Positions 1 through 5,330 of a DNA stretch of 6,785 nt are shown piece by piece; position 1 is the first letter of the stretch, and each line of letters starts with the position of its first letter. A program made the translations under genes and the position numbers. This DNA comes from Pseudomonadota bacterium (GTDB lineage Bacteria; Pseudomonadota; Gammaproteobacteria; Pseudomonadales; Azotimanducaceae). The notes beneath the pieces are model-generated. The model searched no databases. It was given only the letters and a program-made list of their open reading frames with translations, and had not been told where the DNA came from. Location: the NCBI GenBank assembly GCA_027621895.1, contig JAQCAK010000104.1:1-6785 (forward strand), given 5' to 3'.

Positions 1-1
1 T

Positions 2-313
2 TTATCCCTGGTCACTTCCTTCGACAAGGAGCTTGACCGGGTAGGCGTGATTTCCGGTGCTTCCATCTATCCGTTCGCCTGGAATATCCTGCTGGCTGCC
101 CGCAACGAGGGGCTGGGCGGGGTCCTGACGACGTTCCTCTCAAACGCCGAGGAAGAAGCCCGGGAACTGCTCAGGATACCGGAGAACTATGCGATTGCGG
201 CCATGCTAGGCATCGGAAAGCCCGTGAAGCAGCTGACCCGGCTGAAGCGCAACCCCGTGGAAACATTTACCTGGATTGACACCTTTGAAGGAGAAAATTT
301 TGTCCGGCCCTGA
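2..313 (+). CDS. Nitroreductase-family protein, C-terminal fragment (5' end outside window)
   Basis: The reading frame is open from base 2, the first complete codon, to the TGA at 311-313, giving about 103 residues of the end of a protein. The stretch GASIYPFAWNILLAARNEGL followed by GGVLTT is the characteristic second half of FMN-dependent nitroreductase-fold proteins, where the helix with LLAAR..GLG packs against the flavin and precedes the LLxIPE...A...IGKP segment, also visible here (RIPENYAIAAMLGIGKP). Family members are usually around 200 residues, so roughly half is missing, including the N-terminal flavin-binding arginine/serine motif. Such enzymes are cytosolic dimers that reduce nitro groups, quinones or other electrophiles with NAD(P)H; the substrate cannot be read from this fragment. 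An internal GTG at 47 is not the true start because the conserved sequence continues upstream of it. Its 3' end overlaps the start of trhO, so the two are probably cotranscribed. Confidence 0.85.
   Translation, partial: LSLVTSFDKELDRVGVISGASIYPFAWNILLAARNEGLGGVLTTFLSNAEEEARELLRIPENYAIAAMLGIGKPVKQLTRLKRNPVETFTWIDTFEGENFVRP
288..293 (+). promoter_or_regulatory. Ribosome binding site of trhO, deciding a TTG start
   Basis: AAGGAG lies inside the end of the nitroreductase gene, 6 bases before TTG 300. It supports starting trhO at that TTG rather than at the in-frame TTG at 276, which has no such site. The placement suggests translational coupling between the two genes. Confidence 0.7.
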
Positions 314-1325
314 TTCGAAAAGCACCGTTTCACGGCAACAGACCAATCGCATTGTTGTCTGTGCACTCTATCATTTCGTTCGGATTGAGGACCCCGGGGC
401 CCTCCGCACTGCCCTGCTGTCATTGCTCGAACACGAGGGCATTCGCGGTACCCTGCTGATTGCACAGGAGGGACTGAACGGCACGGTTGCAGGTTCAAGG
501 CATGCGATCGATCGATTACTTCATTTCCTTCACGGTGACCCCAGGTTCACGAACCTGGTCCACAAGGAATCTGTCGCGGATGAAATGCCATTTCTGCGCA
601 GTCGTGTGAAGTTAAAGAAAGAAATCGTCACCATGGGCGTCCCGGATATTGATCCGAATCATATCGTCGGTACCTATGTGAAACCCGAGGCCTGGAACGA
701 CCTGATCTCTGATCCGGACGTCACGGTGATCGATACCCGGAACGACTACGAGGTTTCAATAGGCACGTTCAAGGGGGCCATTAATCCACACACCACGACC
801 TTCAGGGAGTTTCCGGAATATGTCGAGGCAAACCTGGATCCCCGGAAACACAGAAAAGTCGCCATGTTCTGCACCGGTGGCATCCGCTGCGAGAAATCCA
901 CGGCTTACCTGAAGTCACAGGGGTTCGACGAGGTGTTTCACCTGGAAGGCGGTATCCTGAAGTACCTGGAAGAGGTGCCCGAGGAGACATCGCTCTGGGA
1001 GGGTGAATGCTTTGTCTTCGATGACAGGGTCACCGTGGATCACCAGCTGAATCCCGGCAGTTACGATCAGTGTCATGCCTGTCGCATGCCGGTCAGTGAA
1101 GAGGACAAGCAGCAGCCGAGCTACGTCAAGGGTGTCAGCTGCCCTCACTGCATTGACCGGAAATCAGACGAGGACCGTGCGCGATTTCAGGAAAGGGAAC
1201 GCCAAATGGCGCTGGCGCGCCAGCGAGGACAACATCACCTGGGCGGAGAAGCCCGCCTGGACCAGGATCAACAGGCCGTCCGGAAACGCAAACTCAGGCA
1301 GCAGCAGCGAAACGCCAGCCAGTAG
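300..1325 (+). CDS. trhO: tRNA uridine(34) hydroxylase TrhO (YceA/UPF0176, rhodanese fold)
   Basis: TrhO carries out oxygen-dependent hydroxylation of the wobble uridine 34 to 5-hydroxyuridine, the first step toward cmo5U-type modifications that widen codon reading. The 341-residue product matches the usual length of about 320-350. Residues about 20-112 form the N-terminal acylphosphatase-like domain (GTLLIAQEGLNGTVAG near 50-66). Residues about 124-226 form the rhodanese domain, with DTRNDYE at 145-151 and the active-site loop CTGGIRC at 191-197, catalytic Cys191 followed by the family-specific second Cys197. The C-terminal part has CxxC pairs at 258/261 and 281/284, possibly metal-binding, and ends in a basic, glutamine-rich tail. 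The start is a TTG chosen for its AAGGAG; an in-frame TTG at 276 would add eight residues. It overlaps the upstream nitroreductase by 14 bases and converges on the hydrolase gene 47 bases downstream, with no clear intrinsic terminator between them. Confidence 0.95.
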   Translation: MSGPDSKSTVSRQQTNRIVVCALYHFVRIEDPGALRTALLSLLEHEGIRGTLLIAQEGLNGTVAGSRHAIDRLLHFLHGDPRFTNLVHKESVADEMPFLRSRVKLKKEIVTMGVPDIDPNHIVGTYVKPEAWNDLISDPDVTVIDTRNDYEVSIGTFKGAINPHTTTFREFPEYVEANLDPRKHRKVAMFCTGGIRCEKSTAYLKSQGFDEVFHLEGGILKYLEEVPEETSLWEGECFVFDDRVTVDHQLNPGSYDQCHACRMPVSEEDKQQPSYVKGVSCPHCIDRKSDEDRARFQERERQMALARQRGQHHLGGEARLDQDQQAVRKRKLRQQQRNASQ

Positions 1326-1372
1326 TCGAGACCCTGCCCCTCGGCAACGGCGCTGTGCAAAATAGCCGCTGT

Positions 1373-2104
1373 TCAATCGCGAAGCAGTCGGGGCACCAGC
1401 CGAAACACTTCAGCGTTGGTTCCCATGCCAACGTGGCTGCCGGTAATTTCATAGTGCTCGACATCCGAGCTCTGGTCGTCGATGCAGGCGCGCCAGGCAA
1501 CGACACCGTCTGATTTGCTGTAGATCGCACGCACTGGCACCCGAATCGGCTTTCGGTTTCTTTCGGCCAGCATGCGCGTTATCTGAGCCTGGGTATAGCC
1601 GGTCTCACGCTGCACCAGTCTCCCGATGGACGAGGCACCCACACCCCCTTTGACCGGCGAGCCAATCGTAATCACCCGCTCAACAACTTCCGGGGCTTCA
1701 CGGGCGAGTTCCCTCGACAGAATCCCGCCGCGACTCCAGCCCACCATGCGTAGTTTGCAGCCGGTGCGTTCCCTGATGTCGGAAGCGACCTGGAACAAAC
1801 GCGGCAGGTAGTCCAGCATGGGTCGTCGATTGACGCCAAGATCCCAGGGATAAACCTGGTATCCGATACTGGCGATAAAGTTACGCAGGACGAGAGTCGA
1901 GCGGTCATCTGCCATAAAACCGGGCAGCACCATGACAGGTTCGCCCTCTCCCTTGACAGCATTCAGTCGCAGCAACGGCAGCAGGAGCATGAGACCACCC
2001 GCCTCGAGGGCCGCCCGGCCTTCCAGCATCGTCAGCAATGGATGCGGCGGATTAATGTCACTCATTGGCGCGACCGGGTGAACAGAGGGGACCGTTTCGA
2101 GCAT
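1373..2104 (-). CDS. Alpha/beta-hydrolase (lipase/esterase-like)
   Basis: A 243-residue protein of the alpha/beta-hydrolase fold. The nucleophile elbow is GWSRGG (residues 122-127) with Ser124 as nucleophile. Asp199 in SKSDGVV and His224 in GSHVGMG sit in the right order and spacing for the other triad members. VLPGFMADD (about 59-67) matches the strand-loop that forms the oxyanion hole in esterase/lipase-type members. A leucine-rich patch near residues 38-47 (LMLLLPLLRL) is too short and too internal to be a convincing signal peptide, so I expect a cytosolic or peripheral enzyme. The substrate is unknown; short-chain esters, thioesters or lipids are all possible. The start is uncertain: ATG 2104 is weakly preceded by GAAG, and an in-frame ATG at 2065 (residue 14) lacks any visible ribosome site, so the first 13 residues may not be translated. 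It is divergent from the SirB1 gene, 36 bases away. Confidence 0.85.
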   Translation of the reverse strand: MLETVPSVHPVAPMSDINPPHPLLTMLEGRAALEAGGLMLLLPLLRLNAVKGEGEPVMVLPGFMADDRSTLVLRNFIASIGYQVYPWDLGVNRRPMLDYLPRLFQVASDIRERTGCKLRMVGWSRGGILSRELAREAPEVVERVITIGSPVKGGVGASSIGRLVQRETGYTQAQITRMLAERNRKPIRVPVRAIYSKSDGVVAWRACIDDQSSDVEHYEITGSHVGMGTNAEVFRLVPRLLRD

Positions 2105-2140
2105 TGCATATCAGCTTCAAGCTTGTAAAGATGACTCGCC
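2105..2140. promoter_or_regulatory. Short divergent start region between hydrolase and SirB1 genes
   Basis: These 36 bases separate two divergent start codons and should hold translation signals for both genes, with promoters that must partly overlap them or the coding ends. The region contains an 8-base palindrome CAAGCTTG at 2118-2125 and a tandem AGCTT at 2113-2117 and 2120-2124. I see no convincing -35/-10 pair and only weak ribosome sites (GAAG for the minus gene, AAAG for the plus gene). If the hydrolase really starts at 2065, the shared region is 75 bases. Confidence 0.3.
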
Positions 2141-2971
2141 ATGAAGCTGACTATCAGGGAACAGTTCGCTGAGGTTGCCAGCCGCGCTGACGAGGATATT
2201 CCGCTCGCACTGGCCGCCCTGCTGATCGCCGCCGAGGCCAACCCGGAGATAGATATTGAAGACTATCTGACCCGGCTGGCCAGCTATGCAGAAGGTTTTC
2301 GGCAGGACAAGCGCTTCGACACCAAACTGGGGGTCCCGTTAAAGGGGCTGATCACCTATATCCACCAGGAACTTGGGTTCTGCGGTAACCTTTCAGATTA
2401 CTACGACCCCAACAACAGCTACCTGAATCGGGTGATCGATCTCAAGCGCGGTATTCCCATCAGTCTCGCACTGGTGCACATCGCAATTGGTGAACACCTC
2501 AACATTCCCGTTAGCGGCATCACTTTCCCCGGGCACTTCCTGCTTCGTTACGGCGGTGACAACGGCATTATCGTCGATCCGTTCAGCGGCCGGGAACTGA
2601 GCCGGGCCGACTGCCAGAATCTGCTGCGACAGATCGCCGGCGCCAGAGCCACATTGAAAGACGAGTACTTCTCTATCGCCAGCCCGAGAGACATTCTTAT
2701 TCGCATGCTGGACAACCTGAAGCAGATCTTCTGGCGCCAGAAAGACTGGGATGAAAGCGAGGCCTGCATCGATAGACAGCTGCTGTTGCTGCCCGACAGG
2801 ACCGAGTTCAACGTCCAGCTGGGTGCGGTCTACGAGATGCAGGGAAACACGTCACTGGCGCAGCATACCTACACCCGGGTCCTCCAGGAAAATCCTGATA
2901 ACGAGCAGCTCAGGGAACTCGCTTCACGTCGACTGCTGGCCCTTGAGCAATCCTCGAAAACAGTACACTGA
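2141..2971 (+). CDS. sirB1: SirB1-family protein (transglutaminase-like fold plus TPR)
   Basis: This 276-residue protein matches the SirB1 family, whose biochemical function is not established. Residues about 35-165 form the transglutaminase-like core, with the family signature NSYLNRVIDLKRGIPISLAL (92-111), then GITFPGHFLLRYG (126-138) and VDPFSG (145-150). His132 and Asp146 fall where the His and Asp of a transglutaminase triad would be, but the helix that would start with the catalytic Cys reads GIPISLAL (104-111), so a classical Cys triad is not evident; this matches what I know of the family. Residues about 185-262 form helical TPR-like repeats (WDESEACIDRQLLLLPDR, then QGNTSLAQHTYTRVLQENPD), suggesting protein binding. 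There is no signal peptide. In many gammaproteobacteria sirB1 sits near prfA-prmC; none of those genes is visible here. It converges on the phosphotransferase gene with only 12 bases between stop codons. Confidence 0.9.
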   Translation: MKLTIREQFAEVASRADEDIPLALAALLIAAEANPEIDIEDYLTRLASYAEGFRQDKRFDTKLGVPLKGLITYIHQELGFCGNLSDYYDPNNSYLNRVIDLKRGIPISLALVHIAIGEHLNIPVSGITFPGHFLLRYGGDNGIIVDPFSGRELSRADCQNLLRQIAGARATLKDEYFSIASPRDILIRMLDNLKQIFWRQKDWDESEACIDRQLLLLPDRTEFNVQLGAVYEMQGNTSLAQHTYTRVLQENPDNEQLRELASRRLLALEQSSKTVH

Positions 2972-2983
2972 GCAGCCCAGGTG

Positions 2984-4003
2984 CTATCCCAGCAATGCCA
3001 TCGCGGAAGCGGCCCGGGTTGCAACGCCCAGTTTCTGTCTTTCCAGATCGACACCGCGATCCTCGCCCATGGCACCCACCAGGTACCGCTTGTAAACGCC
3101 CTGGCCAATCGCGGCCAGCCGCCAGTGGGAAAAAGCCCGGTAGTAGTTGATACCTGAGAGGTCACGACCAGTCTGACGCGCATAGCGCTCGATAAAATCT
3201 TCCCGGGACATGAATCCACCGGCTGCAGTGGGCGACTGGTCACCCTCTCCGGGCTCAGGAATCTCGCCCGGACTGACCCAGTTGTTCAGGATATAGCCGA
3301 CATCCGCAAGTGGATCACCCAGGGTACAGAGTTCCCAGTCGAGAATAGCCTTTACCTCACCATTGCCAACCATCATGTTTCCCAGGCGGTAATCGCCGTG
3401 AACAATACTGGCGCCGATCTGCTCCGGCATGCGCTCTGTCAGAATCCGGCAGGCCTCATCCATGTCCGGGATCTCGAGGGATTTTGACGCCTCCCATTGC
3501 TTGGTCCAGCGCTTGATCTGGCGCTCGAGGTAAGCTTCTTTTCTGCCGAGGTCGCCCAGCCCCACTTCATCGGGATTGATTGCATGCAGCCGACACAGAA
3601 TATCCACGACATGCTCACTGATCGGCATGCGTTCAGCCTCGGGAACCGTGGCGCCCACCGTGGAATCGTTAAGTACCAGTCCGTCAACGAAACCCATCAC
3701 ATAGAAATCAGCATCATTAATGGACTTGTCTTTGCATAGCCCATAATTGGGTGCTACCGGCACATCCGTACCCTTGAGGGCGTCGATGATCTTGTGTTCC
3801 CGCCCCATATCGTGCGCCGATTCCAGCACATGACCGAGTGGTGGCCTGCGCAGCACGTAAGTACTGCCGGCACTGTCCTCACAGCGGTAGGTCAGATTGG
3901 AATGACCACCCGCGATCAGTGAATAGTTCACCGGCGGTTTCAGCGCGGGCACATGTTCCGCAAGCCAGCGGGTCACATTGGCTTCATTAATTCCTTCTGG
4001 CAC
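2984..4003 (-). CDS. APH-like phosphotransferase family protein (ACAD10/11- or LvaA-type kinase)
   Basis: A 339-residue protein of the aminoglycoside-phosphotransferase/choline-kinase fold. Visible motifs in order are the glycine-rich loop AGGHSNLTY (31-39), strand YVLRRPPLG (49-57) with arginines where many kinases have the ATP lysine, an AHDMGREHKI helix (63-72), the catalytic loop VHGDYRLGN (201-209) with Asp204 and Asn209, and the metal-binding ILDWE (220-224) with Asp222, followed by GDPLADVGY. The VLRRPPxG and LDWELCTLGDPLAD pattern is that of the kinases related to human ACAD10/11 N-terminal domains and to LvaA of Pseudomonas levulinate catabolism, rather than antibiotic-resistance enzymes. 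Known members phosphorylate 4-hydroxyacyl-CoA; whether this one does is inference. The start is GTG with GGAG seven bases upstream. It lies 38 bases after the CoA-transferase gene on the same strand, so an operon is likely. Confidence 0.88.
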   Translation of the reverse strand: MPEGINEANVTRWLAEHVPALKPPVNYSLIAGGHSNLTYRCEDSAGSTYVLRRPPLGHVLESAHDMGREHKIIDALKGTDVPVAPNYGLCKDKSINDADFYVMGFVDGLVLNDSTVGATVPEAERMPISEHVVDILCRLHAINPDEVGLGDLGRKEAYLERQIKRWTKQWEASKSLEIPDMDEACRILTERMPEQIGASIVHGDYRLGNMMVGNGEVKAILDWELCTLGDPLADVGYILNNWVSPGEIPEPGEGDQSPTAAGGFMSREDFIERYARQTGRDLSGINYYRAFSHWRLAAIGQGVYKRYLVGAMGEDRGVDLERQKLGVATRAASAMALLG

Positions 4004-4010
4004 CTTATGT

Positions 4011-4014
4011 CTCC
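4011..4014 (-). promoter_or_regulatory. Ribosome binding site supporting the GTG start of the phosphotransferase
   Basis: On the minus strand GGAG stands seven bases before GTG 4003, within the short gap after the CoA-transferase stop. It supports the GTG start; no promoter-like or terminator-like element is seen in the same gap. Confidence 0.6.
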
Positions 4015-4041
4015 AAAATTAGTAATAACGTTGTCATGAGG

Positions 4042-5247
4042 TCAGGCTTTCCCGGCCGCCTGCACCACTGAATCTGTGATGAGTTGCTCAATTTCATCAT
4101 CATCAAACCCGTACTCGCGAAGAATATCCACCGTGTGTTCCCCCAGTTCCGGGGGATCGTTGACCGGCCGTGTGCGCTCGCCGGACACTTTGATCGGGTT
4201 GGCGATGGTCCAGGCGAAATTTTCATCAATCGAGTCCGTCTGGATCACGATATCGTTTTCGATGAGATGGGCATCGGTCACGACCTCGGTCAGGCCTTCC
4301 ACCACACCATAGGTCAATGCCTGTTCATCCATCATCAGGCACAGATCCGCAAGATTGGCACTGCCGATGGCATCTGTGAACAGCCGGGTAATGTCATCAC
4401 GATGATGCATCAGGTTGCGGATACCGGAAAAGCGCTCATCCTCCTTCCACTCGGGATGTCCCAGCGCCTCTGCCATTTCCCCAAACTCCTTGGCCGGATG
4501 CGACAGGACCAGCACCAGGTAACGGTCATCACGGGTCCTGTAGACTTTCACAAACGGATTGCGGCGCCCTTTTTCCTCATTGATGGCAGCTATGTCCAGC
4601 CCCGCGATCGCACCCTGCAACTGCATCCCGTTCGCCCAGACGCCGTTGGCAATGAGCGAGGTTTCAACGAAACTGCCCACGCCCTCCCGCTCGCGTTTGT
4701 ATAGCGCCATCATAATACCGGCAAACAGCGACATGGCCGTGGAGTGGTCGCCCACGCCACCGGCCGGAAACACCGGGGGCAGACCCTGGTCCTTCATCAG
4801 CGCCAGGATGCCTGTACGGGCAAACCAGGCGGTGGAATCGAATCCACGCCGCTTGCGGTCCGGACCCCGGTTCCCGTAACCGGTGAGCTGGGCAACGATG
4901 AGGCGCGGAAACTTTCGATGCAGCGTCTCGTAGGCAATGCCGTATTTTTCCAGCTGATCGTTTCGAAAGTTCACCAGCAGCACATCGGCGTCTTCCAGCA
5001 GGCGGAACAGCACCTCGATGCCCTCGTCACTGCGGATATCCAGCACCATGCCGCGCTTGTTCCTCGACGTCAGCTGCCAGTTGTAATCCGTGTGATAGAT
5101 ACCGTGCAGGCGGCGATAGCCGTCACCACCCGGCGGCTCGATTTTGATGACTTCTGCGCCATAGTCACCCATCAGAGTCCCTGCACCCGGTGCTGCCAGA
5201 AAACTCGCCAGGTCGATCACTTTCAGTCCTTCAAGCAGATATGTCAC
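4042..5247 (-). CDS. CaiB/BaiF family III CoA-transferase
   Basis: Family III CoA-transferases move CoA between carboxylic acids through an enzyme aspartyl-anhydride intermediate; the fold also includes alpha-methylacyl-CoA racemases. The N-terminus LLEGLKVIDLASFLAAPGAG and GDYGAEVIKIEPPGGD (27-42) form the CoA-binding region typical of the family, followed by NKRGMVLDIRSDEG (63-76), which matches the usual NRNKR..LDL segment. The catalytic aspartate is Asp167 in GGVGDHSTAM, close to position 169 of formyl-CoA transferase. The length of 401 residues is normal. I start at GTG 5247 because an AGGAAGAGGGAG tract lies just upstream; a TTG at 5274 would add nine residues that fit neither the family nor a ribosome site. 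The substrate cannot be read from sequence. It is probably the first gene of an operon with the phosphotransferase and is divergent from the acyl-CoA ligase. Sequences on its opposite strand stay open for long stretches but look non-coding. Confidence 0.92.
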   Translation of the reverse strand: MTYLLEGLKVIDLASFLAAPGAGTLMGDYGAEVIKIEPPGGDGYRRLHGIYHTDYNWQLTSRNKRGMVLDIRSDEGIEVLFRLLEDADVLLVNFRNDQLEKYGIAYETLHRKFPRLIVAQLTGYGNRGPDRKRRGFDSTAWFARTGILALMKDQGLPPVFPAGGVGDHSTAMSLFAGIMMALYKREREGVGSFVETSLIANGVWANGMQLQGAIAGLDIAAINEEKGRRNPFVKVYRTRDDRYLVLVLSHPAKEFGEMAEALGHPEWKEDERFSGIRNLMHHRDDITRLFTDAIGSANLADLCLMMDEQALTYGVVEGLTEVVTDAHLIENDIVIQTDSIDENFAWTIANPIKVSGERTRPVNDPPELGEHTVDILREYGFDDDEIEQLITDSVVQAAGKA

Positions 5248-5251
5248 GGCA

Positions 5252-5263
5252 CTCCCTCTTCCT
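5252..5263 (-). promoter_or_regulatory. Purine-rich ribosome binding site deciding the GTG start of the CoA-transferase
   Basis: On the minus strand AGGAAGAGGGAG ends four bases before GTG 5247, with AAGAGG at a spacing of seven. It lies inside the coding sequence that would result from the upstream TTG at 5274, which argues for the shorter protein. Confidence 0.65.
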
Positions 5264-5268
5264 AAAGA

Positions 5269-5297
5269 TTGCAACCCAGTGTGAGAATCCCTATCTT
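5269..5297 (+). promoter_or_regulatory. Candidate sigma-70-type promoter for the acyl-CoA ligase
   Basis: TTGCAA (5269-5274) and TATCTT (5292-5297) are separated by 17 bases, each matching four of six consensus positions. A start point near 5304 would leave a leader of about 27 bases to ATG 5331. The match is modest and could be chance. The same 83-base gap must also serve the divergent CoA-transferase operon, for which I see no clear promoter hexamers. No strong inverted repeat for a regulator is evident. Confidence 0.3.
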
Positions 5298-5330
5298 ACC
5301 CAACTTCCTGAGCAGAGAGGGCAGTAGTCT

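Noticed and set aside
187..498. Minus-strand open frame of 103 residues across the nitroreductase/trhO junction
   Set aside because: It is covered by two plus-strand genes with clear homology and has no domain of its own.
1346..1373. Hairpin AACGGCG/CGCTGTT between the convergent trhO and hydrolase genes as a terminator
   Set aside because: The 7-base stem includes a G-U pair, the loop is 14 bases, and no T-run follows on either strand, so it is not a credible intrinsic terminator.
2972..2983. Terminator between the convergent SirB1 and phosphotransferase genes
   Set aside because: The gap is only 12 bases and I see neither a stable stem nor a T-run in or beside it.
2984..4003. Antibiotic-resistance aminoglycoside phosphotransferase
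   Set aside because: The HGD and LDWE motifs are shared by the whole fold. The VLRRPP and LDWELCTLGDPLAD patterns and the acyl-CoA neighbours point to the ACAD10/11-related metabolic branch.
4084..5265. Two long open frames (4084-4704 and 4744-5265) on the plus strand, opposite the CoA-transferase gene
   Set aside because: Their translations show no recognisable domain and lie exactly opposite a gene with clear family motifs. Open antisense frames are expected from codon bias in moderately GC-rich genes.
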